DNA from: Companilactobacillus bobalius
GTDB taxonomy: Bacteria > Bacillota > Bacilli > Lactobacillales > Lactobacillaceae
Assembly: GCF_009764355.1 (NCBI RefSeq)
Contig: NZ_LNUA01000077.1
Location: 362,288-426,287 of the forward strand
DNA length: 64,000 bases
Direction: 5' to 3'
The notes below the pieces were generated by a model. The model saw nothing but the letters and a program-made list of their open reading frames with translations, ran no database searches and was not told where the DNA came from. This document shows positions 10,436 to 20,027 of this stretch, one piece after another; position 1 is the stretch's first letter; each line of letters opens with the position of its first letter. The position numbers and the translations under genes were made by a program.

Positions 10436-10457
10436 ATACAATAATAAGTGATTGTAT
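10436..10457. promoter_or_regulatory. inverted repeat in the leader of the surface-protein gene
   Basis: ATACAAT, eight bases, ATTGTAT. It lies directly upstream of the ribosome site of the minus-strand surface gene, in the divergent region shared with merR. A candidate regulator site; the regulator is unknown. Confidence 0.4.
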
Positions 10458-10569
10458 TTTCTATCATTATCATTATATGATTTAATAAAAAACAATCTGA
10501 TTCAATTATTAATTATTATTTTGTTCGAGATTGAATTAAACTTCACAAATTATTAAACGGGGTATAAAA

Positions 10570-11385
10570 TTGAATCCTTTATTTACTATTGGGCAATTAT
10601 CAAAGATATTTAGAATAAAAATAACCACACTTCGGTATTACGATGAAGTGGGGTTATTGAAGCCAGCCAGGATAAATCGGAAAACGCATTATCGTTATTA
10701 CTCGACAGAACAGTTTGAAAGATTGAACGTGATTACTTATTTGCGTGCGTTGGGATTGTCGATTGAGTCGATTAGAAATTTTTTTGAAGCCCGTGATACC
10801 TCATTGTTGGAGAAAATGCTACGAGAACAAAAGTCACAAGTACATCAACAAATAACTGCTTTACAAAGTATAGAACAGCGAATTGATGATCGAATTCTTC
10901 AAGTAAATGATGCAATTCAAAGTAATTTAAATGTGGTTGAGCTAGTCAATTTACCATCAATTCCGGTCATTTTTTTAAGTGAAAATTATCATGCCAAAGA
11001 GGATATTGAGTTGCCAATCACTACTTTGAGACAAAAATTTGGTGTTGATAAAAGTATCTTCTTAGGTAAGATTGCTCTAATGTTATCAAAGTCAGAATTA
11101 GAACAGAATCGTTTTGAAAATTATGGTGGTTTATTGTTGATACTTGAACCGGGGGACGATAAGGCGGCAACTGGTGAATTAATGTCAGGGCAGTACTTAC
11201 GCTTAAGGTTTAACGGTACGCACGAAACGTCTGCTGCTCAGTATCAAAAGTTGCTAGATTACTGCCAGAAGCACCGTTATAAAATTGTAGGGGATGCTGT
11301 AGAAACAGCCTTGATTGATTATGGAATAACTAATGATCTGTCTAAGTACGTTACAGAAATTAGAATTCCTGTTAAAGAAATTTAA
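10570..11385 (+). CDS. MerR family transcriptional regulator with GyrI-like effector domain
   Basis: 271 residues. The N-terminal winged helix is classic MerR (IGQLSKIFRIKITTLRYYDEVGLLKPA, about 5-30), followed by a dimerisation coiled coil (about 80-120) and a C-terminal domain of about 145 residues like the GyrI/BmrR small-molecule-binding fold. Such proteins untwist promoters with a 19-bp spacer. Exactly such a promoter lies 7 bp past its stop codon, ahead of the DUF554 gene, which makes that gene the likely target. The start is TTG 10570 with a weak GGGG upstream. Confidence 0.93.
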   Translation: MNPLFTIGQLSKIFRIKITTLRYYDEVGLLKPARINRKTHYRYYSTEQFERLNVITYLRALGLSIESIRNFFEARDTSLLEKMLREQKSQVHQQITALQSIEQRIDDRILQVNDAIQSNLNVVELVNLPSIPVIFLSENYHAKEDIELPITTLRQKFGVDKSIFLGKIALMLSKSELEQNRFENYGGLLLILEPGDDKAATGELMSGQYLRLRFNGTHETSAAQYQKLLDYCQKHRYKIVGDAVETALIDYGITNDLSKYVTEIRIPVKEI

Positions 11386-11391
11386 AATGAG

Positions 11392-11422
11392 TTGACCCTC
11401 CAGCGACTAGAGAGTTTATAAT
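11392..11422 (+). promoter_or_regulatory. MerR-type promoter (19-bp spacer) for the DUF554 gene
   Basis: TTGACC at 11392-11397 and perfect TATAAT at 11417-11422, separated by 19 bp rather than 17. The spacer holds an imperfect dyad, CTCCAG-CGA-CTAGAG (11398-11412). Near-consensus boxes with an overlong spacer and a central dyad are the hallmark of promoters activated by MerR family proteins. Confidence 0.85.
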
Positions 11423-11454
11423 TTGAAATTAATATCTTAACTAGGGGGGATCTT

Positions 11455-12150
11455 ATGATTGGAACAATTTTTAATGTCGGCATGATTTTGATAGGGAGTT
11501 TTGTCGGTAGTTATTTTAAGAAGGGAATCAAGCCAGAATATAATGAGATCCTTACGCAAGCACTAGGATTAGTGGCAATGATGGTTGGTATCAATGCTGT
11601 GATACAACATATGCCCAAAAGCCATTATCCAGTTTTGTTCATTGTTAGTTTAGCTGTCGGAGGATTATTGGGAGAATGGTTAGATTTAGAGGGACATTTT
11701 AATCATCTTGTGGATAAATTTTCCAAACCTAATCCCAATGGTGACAGTAATTTGGCCGAAGGATTAGCCACTGGTATCCTGTTGTACTGCATTGGATCAT
11801 TATCAATTTTGGGACCAATTCAGGCAGCTTTGAATAAGGATTATACGTTCTTGTTTACAAACGGAATGTTAGATGGAATAACTTCAATTGTGTTAGCGTC
11901 AACCTTTGGAATAGGGATGGCTTTAGCAGCCGTGGCCGTTCTGTGTTGGCAAGGAAGTATTTATTTGATAGCCATGTTGTTACAAAATTCGATCAATAAC
12001 AACATGATTACGGAATTAACAATTGTGGGTGGTATTTTGATTTTGGCTTCCGGATTGGGATTGTTGAATATTAAGAAGATTAAAGTTTTGAATCTTTTAC
12101 CTTCTTTGTTGGTGCCTATTATTGTGATAGCTGTTATGCAGTTGTTTTAG
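11455..12150 (+). CDS. DUF554 family membrane protein (YqgA-like)
   Basis: 231 residues with about six or seven membrane segments. The N-terminus GTIFNVGMILIGSFVGSYFKKGI and the internal GGLLGEWLDLE and LLYCIGSLSILGPIQ are typical of DUF554/YqgA. Function is not established; transport has been suggested for the family. ATG 11455 follows a strong AGGGGGG. It is expressed from the MerR-type promoter just upstream, so it is probably the effector gene of the regulator at 10570. Confidence 0.9.
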   Translation: MIGTIFNVGMILIGSFVGSYFKKGIKPEYNEILTQALGLVAMMVGINAVIQHMPKSHYPVLFIVSLAVGGLLGEWLDLEGHFNHLVDKFSKPNPNGDSNLAEGLATGILLYCIGSLSILGPIQAALNKDYTFLFTNGMLDGITSIVLASTFGIGMALAAVAVLCWQGSIYLIAMLLQNSINNNMITELTIVGGILILASGLGLLNIKKIKVLNLLPSLLVPIIVIAVMQLF

Positions 12151-12213
12151 AATAAAGAATGCTCATGATAAATTTTTCTTTTCGAATGTTTATTTGAATA
12201 TTAACCAATATGG

Positions 12214-12243
12214 AAAAAGTCAGGCAAGATGTCTGGCTTTTTT
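12214..12243 (+). terminator. terminator after the DUF554 gene
   Basis: AAAAAGTCAG paired with CTGGCTTTTT (one G-T wobble) and a T run. It isolates the R-M locus from the merR unit. The rest of 12244-12376 is AT-rich with no recognised feature. Confidence 0.75.
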
Positions 12244-12397
12244 GAATACGCTATTATTTTAAAAATCTCAAAAATGAATTAAATTTTAATTAGTTATTTC
12301 GTAATTTAGGGGTTTATTTTTGATAAGATAAAGTCAAATATGTAAAAAATTTACAATCGCAACTAAATCTTTACATTTGTTTAGGGGGAAACAAATT

Positions 12398-15300
12398 GTG
12401 ATAAAAACTAATGAGTTAGATTTTGAAGATGAGTTAATCAACCATTTGGTTGATTTGGGTGGAACAAAGCAATGGAGTTATCTTCCTAATATTAAAACAA
12501 CTGACGATTTGTGGGCTAATTTCAAAAGGATCGTTGAACAACATAATCAGGATCGTTTGGATGCGCCATTGACTAGGTCAGAATTTCAACAAATAAAAGT
12601 CATTATTGGTCAATTAGAAACTCCATATCAAGCCGGACAATTTTTGTATGGTATGAATGGAATCTCTCAAGTTGAAGTGGATTTGGACAATGGTAAACAC
12701 GTATATCTTAGAATATTTGATCAAGATAATATTGGTGCTGGGGATACGATTTATCAGATAGTTAATCAAATTGAACGACCAGCAGTTATTCCTGGTCGAA
12801 AAAATCGACGTTTTGATACAACTCTGTTAATCAATGGGCTGCCAATTTTGCAGATTGAAGAAAAGGCCGATGGACACGATGCTAAAGAGGCCTTAAATCA
12901 GATGCATCAATATATTGATGAACGTCAATATACAGATATCTTTTCAACTTTACAAATATTGGTTGCCATTACACCGCATGATAGTAGATATATGGCAAAT
13001 ACTACTACAGACAAATTTAATACTGATTTTGCTTTTCGCTGGCAAAAAGCTGATGATAATAAGCCGGTCTTTGATTGGAAAGAATTTTCCAATTATATGT
13101 TGTCAATTCCAATGGCACACCAAATGGCTACTAACTATATGATTTTGGATGGAACACCAAAACATCAAATGATTAAGGCCATGAGACCATATCAAGTTTA
13201 TGCTACACAACGGGTTATTAGAAAAATACGTGAACATGATTTCAGTATTGGTAAACAAGGAATAGGTTATGTTTGGCATACGACTGGTTCGGGTAAAACA
13301 ATTAGTTCGTTCAAAGCTGCTTGGTTAGCCTCACGTTTACCAAATGTTGATAAGGTCGTTTTCTTAGTTGATAGGATTGCCTTAACTAATCAAACTGTTG
13401 ATGAATATAAAGCTTATGATCCAGAAAATACTGATGAAAGTAACGGAGGAGTTGTAACTGATACAGCTAATCGTTGGATTTTATCTAAGAAACTATCCAA
13501 AAAGGGTAACGGAATCATCGTTACTTCTACTCAAAAAATGGATTCGATGGTTCAAAGTAGCAACTTCAAACCTATTGATAAAAATATTGTTTTCATCGTT
13601 GATGAGGCTCATCGTTCAACTTCAGGAGATATGCTGAAACGGATTAAAGATGGATTCCCAAGATCGGCTTGGGTTGGTTATACAGGGACACCAGTTTTTG
13701 ATGAACATCCAACAACTCAAGAGGTTTTTGGTGATTTAATTCATGCTTATACAATTAGGGATGCTATTGCCGATGGAAATGTTTTAGGGTTTAAAGTTGA
13801 TTTTGAAACAACTCTGTCGGATTCAGTTTTGCGTGACCAGTATTTGCCTGAATATTTTAAGGGACGTTATCCGGGAATTTCAGATGAAGATATTGAAATG
13901 CGTATCGACAATATGACTGATGCAGATATGGATGATACTGTTGAGCCATCGGTTTATGATAATAATCCTAAACATATTAAGTTAGTTGTTGATGACATTA
14001 TCAAGAATTGGAGTAAACGATCAAGACAAGGTAAGTATAATGCTATATTAACAACCCATGTTGGCGGTGGTAAGGCTTCAACACCTATGGCAATGATGTA
14101 TTATCGCGAATTTAAAAAACGTGATTCTGGTTTGAAAGTAGGAATTACTTTCAGCCAAACTACATCAAATAGTGACAATCAATTAGATAATAATAAAGAT
14201 TTGCGAGAGGCAATGACTGATTACAACAAAGAATTCGGTACAAGTTTTGGAGATCAAGATGTTAAAGATTACACCGCTCAAGTGGTTTCTAGACTAAATC
14301 GAACAATTGATGACGGTAAGTATTTTGATATTGTAATCGTTGTTGATCAATTACTAACTGGTTTCAATGCTCCACAAATGAATACGTTGTATGTTGACCG
14401 TACTTTGCATGGTTCTGCATTGATTCAAGCTTACTCAAGAACTAATCGTGTTTATGATATGCAGACAAAGCCATTTGGTCGAATCGTTAATTATCGTTGG
14501 CCACATCAAACCGAGAAGTTAATGAAAGAAGCTCTAGCAATATATGCAAATCGAGATTCGGCCAATATTCAATTGGAATTTCCAGGTGAGATAGGTGTGA
14601 TTGCCAAACCTTATGAAAAAGTTAAATCAGAATTAAAAAAAGTTACTAAACAATTGAATAATTTTTCTGATGGTTTTACAGGAATTCCTCAAGATGACAA
14701 CCATATTGAAGAGATGTATTCGGCCCTACGTAAATATAATCATTTGATGGCTATGGCTAAACAAGACGATAAATATGATGACAAAAATCCTGATACACTT
14801 TTGCATGAATTAGGAATGGATGTAGACACTGAAGAGGTATTAACGACAACTTTAAGCAATAAGCTGAAAAAAGAAGTTGCTAGGATTCATCACGTTGATG
14901 TGTCACAAATTGATCTCCAAATGGAACATGTTAAAGCCATTCGGGTAAATTATGATTACTTGGAGGAGTTAATTGCTAACTTGATGAATCAGTATCATGA
15001 TGATGATTTAGAAAATGCTAATAAAACAGCTAAAGAAATTAAATCAATTTCCGATAAAGTTGATAATCGTAAGTATGCTGAACAGATTAATCAATTTACT
15101 GATGATATTTTGAATGGCAAAGTTAAGTATTCTGACACATACCCTGTAAAACAGAATGAAGTTAAAAATTTAGTTTCAGGCCATAATGACATGCGTTTGC
15201 GGAATGATATTTTCGATTATAAAAAAAATTGGGGATTAACTGACATTGAAGCATCTCAAGATATTAATAAGTTAGTATCAGATCATGTAAAAGATGCTGA

Positions 15301-15469
15301 TGATTTAAATATTGATGGAGCTTTAGACGAAATAGTTAAGGAAGCCTGTGTTGTTTATCGAATGGATGCTGAATCTGAAGAAGTTAAGAAATTATCAAAA
15401 ATTAAATACCGTACTCATTTGAGAAGAAGTTTTAAGAAGTTTGCAGATCAAATGGTTGATAAATATTAG
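12398..15469 (+). CDS. hsdR: type I restriction enzyme R subunit (HsdR)
   Basis: About 1023 residues, full length. Order: N-terminal nuclease domain with the PD-(D/E)xK-type motif (FDTTLLINGLPILQIEEK), then a superfamily 2 motor with Walker A HTTGSGKT, VDEAH, GYTGTP, LLTGFNAP and QAYSRTNRV, and a helical C-terminus that docks on HsdM. It translocates DNA and cuts unmodified DNA together with HsdM/HsdS. I chose GTG 12398, which has AGGGGGA 8 bp upstream; an earlier in-frame TTG at 12377 would sit before its own ribosome site. First gene of hsdRMS. Confidence 0.97.
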   Translation: MIKTNELDFEDELINHLVDLGGTKQWSYLPNIKTTDDLWANFKRIVEQHNQDRLDAPLTRSEFQQIKVIIGQLETPYQAGQFLYGMNGISQVEVDLDNGKHVYLRIFDQDNIGAGDTIYQIVNQIERPAVIPGRKNRRFDTTLLINGLPILQIEEKADGHDAKEALNQMHQYIDERQYTDIFSTLQILVAITPHDSRYMANTTTDKFNTDFAFRWQKADDNKPVFDWKEFSNYMLSIPMAHQMATNYMILDGTPKHQMIKAMRPYQVYATQRVIRKIREHDFSIGKQGIGYVWHTTGSGKTISSFKAAWLASRLPNVDKVVFLVDRIALTNQTVDEYKAYDPENTDESNGGVVTDTANRWILSKKLSKKGNGIIVTSTQKMDSMVQSSNFKPIDKNIVFIVDEAHRSTSGDMLKRIKDGFPRSAWVGYTGTPVFDEHPTTQEVFGDLIHAYTIRDAIADGNVLGFKVDFETTLSDSVLRDQYLPEYFKGRYPGISDEDIEMRIDNMTDADMDDTVEPSVYDNNPKHIKLVVDDIIKNWSKRSRQGKYNAILTTHVGGGKASTPMAMMYYREFKKRDSGLKVGITFSQTTSNSDNQLDNNKDLREAMTDYNKEFGTSFGDQDVKDYTAQVVSRLNRTIDDGKYFDIVIVVDQLLTGFNAPQMNTLYVDRTLHGSALIQAYSRTNRVYDMQTKPFGRIVNYRWPHQTEKLMKEALAIYANRDSANIQLEFPGEIGVIAKPYEKVKSELKKVTKQLNNFSDGFTGIPQDDNHIEEMYSALRKYNHLMAMAKQDDKYDDKNPDTLLHELGMDVDTEEVLTTTLSNKLKKEVARIHHVDVSQIDLQMEHVKAIRVNYDYLEELIANLMNQYHDDDLENANKTAKEIKSISDKVDNRKYAEQINQFTDDILNGKVKYSDTYPVKQNEVKNLVSGHNDMRLRNDIFDYKKNWGLTDIEASQDINKLVSDHVKDADDLNIDGALDEIVKEACVVYRMDAESEEVKKLSKIKYRTHLRRSFKKFADQMVDKY

Positions 15470-15477
15470 GAGAAATT

Positions 15478-17127
15478 ATGAGTAAAGCACAAGAAATAAC
15501 TGGTCAAATTTGGGAAATGGCAAACCGCTTGCGAAGTAATATGGATGCCAGTGAATATCGTAATTATATTTTAGGATTTATGTTTTATCGTTATTTGTCA
15601 GAACATCAAGAACAACGAATGGTACAAAATGATTTAATTGATGTTGAAGAAGGACAAAGTGTTAATGATGCTTATATTGAGCAAGCTAGTGGTGATGATT
15701 TAAATGACTATCTAGAAGAACTGGCTGATTCATTAGGTTACGCCATTGCTCCTCAATATACATGGCAAACGATTGTAGATAAGGTAAATGATAATTCAAT
15801 TGCACCATCTGATTTTCAAGATATGTTGGATAGCTTTAATCACAATGTTGATTTGAATAAAAATGCTAAACAAGATTTTCATGGCGTATTTGCGGATATG
15901 AATTTGGGTAATTCACGATTAGGACAAACGACTGCAGCCAGAGCAAAAGCTTTAGTTGAAATCGTTAATCTGGTTGATGAAGTCCAATACAAAGATGATG
16001 ATGGACATGATATTCTAGGTGACATTTATGAATATTTAATTGCCCAATTTGCTGGTAATTCTGGTAAAAAAGCTGGAGAATTCTACACACCTCATCAAGT
16101 TTCAGAAATTCTAGCTAAGTTAGTGACTATCGACCTAAATCCAAAAGAAGATAAACCAAGTGTTTATGATTTTGCTTGTGGTTCTGGTTCGTTGCTACTA
16201 ACTGTTCAAGAACAGATTAAAAATCGCAGTTTGTTCTATTACGGGCAAGAATTGAATACAACTACCTATAACCTGGCTCGTATGAATTTGATGATGCATG
16301 ATGTTTCATATATGAATATGGATTTACGTAATGCCGATACTTTGGAGAGCGATTGGCCTGATGGCGTTGATTCTAGTGGCATTGATCATCCTCGTAGTTT
16401 CGATATGGTTGTAGCAAATCCTCCATATTCAGCTCATTGGAATAATGAAGATAATAAAATGAAAGATCCACGTTTTAAAGAATATGGCGGTTTAGCACCA
16501 AAGACTAAAGCGGATTATGCCTTCTTGCTTCATGGGTTATATCATTTAAGTAATGAAGGTACTATGGCAATAGTTTTGCCACATGGTGTTTTGTTCCGTG
16601 GGGCTAAAGAAGAAAAAATTCGTAAGGCATTGCTAAACAAGAACCAAATTGATGCTGTGATTGGATTGCCAGCCGGATTGTTCTATTCAACTGGGATTCC
16701 AACATTAGTGATGGTCTTGAAAAAGAATAAGACTAATAAAGATGTAATGTTTATTGATGCAAGTAATAATTTTGAAAAGGGTAAAAATCAAAATATTCTT
16801 CGTGATGATGATATTAACAAAATTATTAACACATACAAAGAACGTAAAGATGTTGATAAATATGCTCATATTGCTCCAATGAGTGAGATTGAAGAAAATG
16901 AGTTCAATTTAAACATTCCACGTTATGTTGATACTTTTGAGCCTGAACCGGAAATTGACTTGGGTGAAGTTACTAAAGAAATTCGAGAAAATAACAAAAA
17001 AATTATGGAAAATAAAAATGAGTTGCTTTCAATGATGAAAGAACTCACTTCTTCTGATGAAAAGACTCAGAATGATCTTGATGATTTTATCACTATGTTG
17101 AGTGACGAGGTGAATAATCATGGATAA
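15478..17127 (+). CDS. hsdM: type I DNA methyltransferase M subunit (HsdM)
   Basis: 549 residues. It has an N-terminal helical HsdM domain (about 5-150) and an N6-adenine methyltransferase core: the AdoMet motif DFACGSG (231-237) and catalytic NPPY (314-317), with EFYTPHQVSEILAKL just before. Two HsdM and one HsdS form the modification enzyme. It starts 8 bp after hsdR and overlaps hsdS by 8 bp, so all three are translationally linked. Confidence 0.98.
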   Translation: MSKAQEITGQIWEMANRLRSNMDASEYRNYILGFMFYRYLSEHQEQRMVQNDLIDVEEGQSVNDAYIEQASGDDLNDYLEELADSLGYAIAPQYTWQTIVDKVNDNSIAPSDFQDMLDSFNHNVDLNKNAKQDFHGVFADMNLGNSRLGQTTAARAKALVEIVNLVDEVQYKDDDGHDILGDIYEYLIAQFAGNSGKKAGEFYTPHQVSEILAKLVTIDLNPKEDKPSVYDFACGSGSLLLTVQEQIKNRSLFYYGQELNTTTYNLARMNLMMHDVSYMNMDLRNADTLESDWPDGVDSSGIDHPRSFDMVVANPPYSAHWNNEDNKMKDPRFKEYGGLAPKTKADYAFLLHGLYHLSNEGTMAIVLPHGVLFRGAKEEKIRKALLNKNQIDAVIGLPAGLFYSTGIPTLVMVLKKNKTNKDVMFIDASNNFEKGKNQNILRDDDINKIINTYKERKDVDKYAHIAPMSEIEENEFNLNIPRYVDTFEPEPEIDLGEVTKEIRENNKKIMENKNELLSMMKELTSSDEKTQNDLDDFITMLSDEVNNHG

Positions 17128-18304
17128 GAAAATGGTGCCTGAGGTTCGATTTAAAGGGTTTACTGACGATTGGGAACAGGATAACATTGGGTCCCATCTT
17201 ATTTTGTTAAAGGATGGTACTCATGGTACACATAAAGACTTTGTAGATGGTCCACTTTTATTAAGTGCAAAAAATATAAAAAATGGAAAAATTAACATTA
17301 GTAATAATGAGAGGCATATATCGATTTCTGATTTTGAATCCATTCATAAATCATTTAGATTAAAAAAGGGAGATATACTATTAACAATTGTTGGATCGAT
17401 TGGTCAAACCGCTATATATAATGGAGATACACATATAACCTTTCAAAGAAGTGTTGCATACCTTAGAACAAAAGATATAGATTCCGAATTTTTAAGATTT
17501 TTAATTATGGCACCACATTTCCAAAAAAAATTAAAAATAAATCAAGTCGTATCCGCCCAACCGGGAATATATTTAGGAGATATTAAAAATATAAGTATAA
17601 AGTATTCTAAGAATAGTAATGAACAGTTGTTAATAAAAAATATACTTAATTCAATTGATATTGCTTTTACTCTACAACAACGGCAGTTAGACCTATATAA
17701 GAAACTCAAGAAGGGATTATTGCAGAAACTATTCCCTAAAGAAGGGGAAAAGGTACCTGAAGTGAGATTTGCTGAATTTCATGACGATTGGGAACAGCAT
17801 AAGTTGAAAGAAGTATCTAACCGTTATGATAATTTAAGAATACCTATTACGGCATCTGATCGTATCCGAGGAGATACTCCTTATTATGGAGCTAACGGGA
17901 TTCAGGACCACGTTAAAGGATATACACATGATGGAGAATTTATTTTAGTTGCTGAAGATGGTGCCAACGATTTAAAAAATTATCCCATACAATATCTTAA
18001 TGGGAAGGCGTGGATTAATAATCATGTACATGTTTTACAATCTAAAAGCAAAATATCAGATAACAAGTTTTTAATGAATGTATTAAAATGCATAAATATT
18101 GAACCATTTATAGTTGGCGGAGGGCGTGCAAAACTTAATGCTGACAGCATGATGAAAATAAAAATTATGATGCCAGCTAAAGAAGAGCAAAAGGAGATTG
18201 GTACTTTATTGCAAAATCTTGATCATTTTATAACACTACAACAAGATAAATTAGAAGAACTAAAACTTTTAAAAAAATATCTTCTACAAAATATATTTAT
18301 CTAA
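17120..18304 (+). CDS. hsdS: type I specificity subunit HsdS, expressed copy
   Basis: 394 residues with the usual pseudo-symmetric plan: N-terminal conserved start (VPEVRFKGFTDDWEQ), target recognition domain 1 (about 20-180), a central conserved helix (LQQRQLDLYKKL to EFHDDWEQ, about 184-226), recognition domain 2 (about 227-370) and a C-terminal conserved helix (TLQQDKLEELK). It sets the DNA sequence recognised by the enzyme. ATG 17120 overlaps hsdM. Its central block (17669-17795) recurs inverted in a second copy at 20028-20154, so domain 2 can be exchanged by inversion. Confidence 0.97.
   Translation: MDKKMVPEVRFKGFTDDWEQDNIGSHLILLKDGTHGTHKDFVDGPLLLSAKNIKNGKINISNNERHISISDFESIHKSFRLKKGDILLTIVGSIGQTAIYNGDTHITFQRSVAYLRTKDIDSEFLRFLIMAPHFQKKLKINQVVSAQPGIYLGDIKNISIKYSKNSNEQLLIKNILNSIDIAFTLQQRQLDLYKKLKKGLLQKLFPKEGEKVPEVRFAEFHDDWEQHKLKEVSNRYDNLRIPITASDRIRGDTPYYGANGIQDHVKGYTHDGEFILVAEDGANDLKNYPIQYLNGKAWINNHVHVLQSKSKISDNKFLMNVLKCINIEPFIVGGGRAKLNADSMMKIKIMMPAKEEQKEIGTLLQNLDHFITLQQDKLEELKLLKKYLLQNIFI
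17164..17179 (+). repeat. 16-bp direct repeat inside hsdS (first copy)
   Basis: TGACGATTGGGAACAG occurs here, just before recognition domain 1, and again at 17782-17797, just before recognition domain 2. Its first 14 bases also occur inverted at 20028-20041, and its core TTGGGAAC inverted at 20661-20668. These are the junctions at which recognition domains could be swapped or moved. Confidence 0.8.
17669..17795 (+). repeat. 127-bp inverted repeat, arm 1 (centre of hsdS)
   Basis: Matches the reverse complement of 20028-20154 at 125 of 127 positions (differences at 17683 and 17708), including 87 unbroken bases at 17709-17795. It encodes the central conserved helix and the second VPEVRF...DDWE block of HsdS. 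Inversion between the arms would exchange the second recognition domains of the two hsdS copies. Confidence 0.95.
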
Positions 18305-18305
18305 C

Positions 18306-18336
18306 AAAAAAAGGACTGTGACACAACAGCCCTTTA
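18306..18336 (+). terminator. probable hsdRMS terminator
   Basis: Imperfect hairpin: AAAGG, a mismatch, CTGT against ACAG, a mismatch, CCTTT, starting right after the hsdS stop. The T run is short. A second hairpin-like element, GACTT/AAGTC with seven T residues, follows at 18374-18403. Confidence 0.5.
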
Positions 18337-18368
18337 ACTAATAACTAAAATAACTAAAAAAGCTTCGA

Positions 18369-18424
18369 TGTGGACTTAAAAAAATTCACTGAAGTCTTTT
18401 TTTGCCCATAAATTTTTGTCCACA
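18369..18424. repeat. 7-bp inverted repeat between hsdS and the recombinase gene
   Basis: TGTGGAC (18369-18375) and GTCCACA (18418-18424) flank 42 AT-rich bases. It may only be part of the convergent terminator region between hsdS and the recombinase, but it is inside the invertible segment. Confidence 0.3.
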
Positions 18425-18475
18425 AAAAAGAAGAATAAAAAGACATTGATACAAACTTTCTGATATTCAATCTCA

Positions 18476-19405
18476 TTACTGCATTAATTGAGTCATTTGC
18501 CGCATTATTTTTTCGCCATCTTGTGTTTCTAATTCCTGAATAATATGAAGATAAGTATCCTGTGTGGTGGTCATATTAGAGTGTCCAAGTCTTCTCGCAA
18601 CACTAGCAATTGAAACACTTGCAAATAAGAGAATTGAAGCGTGAGTATGTCTGAGTCCATGAACAGTTATGACAGGGACTTGGGCGTGTTTACATAGAAC
18701 AGCCAGACGATTGTTTACGGTCGAATTAAAAACACGGCGTTTAACAAAGATTGGTTCATCTTCGGGTAAATTTTTCACCAGTTGTGAGAATTGCATAGCA
18801 ATTTGCCAATCAAGTTGAACCTTTCTAATTGATGAAAAATTTTTTGTTGGTTGAAATCCACCTTTTGTTGCCCGATAATTCCAAGTTTTGCTGACACTTA
18901 ATAATTGCTTGGTAAAGTCAAAATCATTCGGAATAATCGCCAAAGCTTCCGCAAATCTCAATCCAGTTTTAGCCACTAGTAAAATATACCAATCCCAATT
19001 CAATTCCGTTCCTAAATCAAGTTGTCTAATTAGTTGTTGTAACTCATATTGATTTAAAAATTTCGGTTTTTTATTACCTGGCTTTTTACCCTTAATAACA
19101 ATTTTCCGAGTAGGATTTTGTTTGATCAATCCTTCATCTAAGGCATCTATAATTGCACTTTTTACTTGATGGTGGAAATCCTGAGTTGTTTGTTTCTCAT
19201 GTTCCAAGGCGTAATCATTGATTAATTTCTGATAAGTTCGGCGATTCAAATCACTTAATTTTAATTCTGGAGCCAATTTAGTAATCCACCTTAAACACAT
19301 ATAGTATTTATCTAAAGTTACTGATCTAATGGCGTTAACTTTGTACAGCTCAATCCATTCTTCATAATACTTATAAAATAATTGTGATGATTTAGTTCTG
19401 GGCAT
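18476..19405 (-). CDS. tyrosine site-specific recombinase (probable hsdS invertase)
   Basis: 309 residues. The N-terminal SAM-like core-binding domain (about 10-95) and C-terminal catalytic domain (about 115-300) carry the complete set: R150 (KTGLRFAEAL), H249-x-x-R252 (VHGLRHTH), H275 (LGHSN) and nucleophile Y285 (TQDTYLHI). There is no prophage or other mobile gene nearby. It is enclosed between two inverted hsdS copies, the setting of known hsdS invertases, so I infer that it shuffles recognition domains. It could instead be a stray integrase. ATG 19405 follows GGAGG. Confidence 0.95.
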   Translation of the reverse strand: MPRTKSSQLFYKYYEEWIELYKVNAIRSVTLDKYYMCLRWITKLAPELKLSDLNRRTYQKLINDYALEHEKQTTQDFHHQVKSAIIDALDEGLIKQNPTRKIVIKGKKPGNKKPKFLNQYELQQLIRQLDLGTELNWDWYILLVAKTGLRFAEALAIIPNDFDFTKQLLSVSKTWNYRATKGGFQPTKNFSSIRKVQLDWQIAMQFSQLVKNLPEDEPIFVKRRVFNSTVNNRLAVLCKHAQVPVITVHGLRHTHASILLFASVSIASVARRLGHSNMTTTQDTYLHIIQELETQDGEKIMRQMTQLMQ

Positions 19406-20027
19406 AGAAAAAACCTCCGAATAATTTATATGATATAAAATTTAGATACCAGTATTTATTATCCAGAAGTTTAAATTTCTAGCATTCAATTTTGTTAAAT
19501 AAATAATTTTTGTAGTAGATATTTTTTTAATATCTCTAAATTCTTGATTTTATTCTGTCGTAAGACAACATTTTTATCTAATTTATCAAAGAAATTTCCT
19601 ACTTTTAGTTGTTCCTTAGTAGTCGGTAAAATAATCTCTGTATTTAATATTGTTTTATTATATAATCGCTTTATTGTGCTACCTTCAACCCCATTCCAAT
19701 TTACGATTTTATAGAATTGCTTTAAGAAAAGATTTTCTAAATTTGCGGAATGATTTAACCAAACTATATTGCTATCTTGAAAATATTCATCTTTGCCAGT
19801 ATATTCAATGGCTCTTCCAATACTACCTGATGCTGAAATCAAAATATCACCCTTCTGGGGATATGGATATCTTTTTTTATATTCTGCAAATAATTTTGGA
19901 GAAATATATGAATCAGGTTTACTACCAAAAGTACCAATTTTATAAAAGGGAATTCCTTTATCCAAAGTTTGATCTTTAAAAATCCTTTTGTTCATAGACA
20001 CATTTCCGAAATCTCCCAGCTTATACC

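Noticed and set aside
18476..19405. Recombinase as evidence of a prophage or ICE
   Set aside because: No phage, conjugation or excision gene and no tRNA attachment site is nearby; the gene is enclosed by two hsdS copies, which fits an invertase better.
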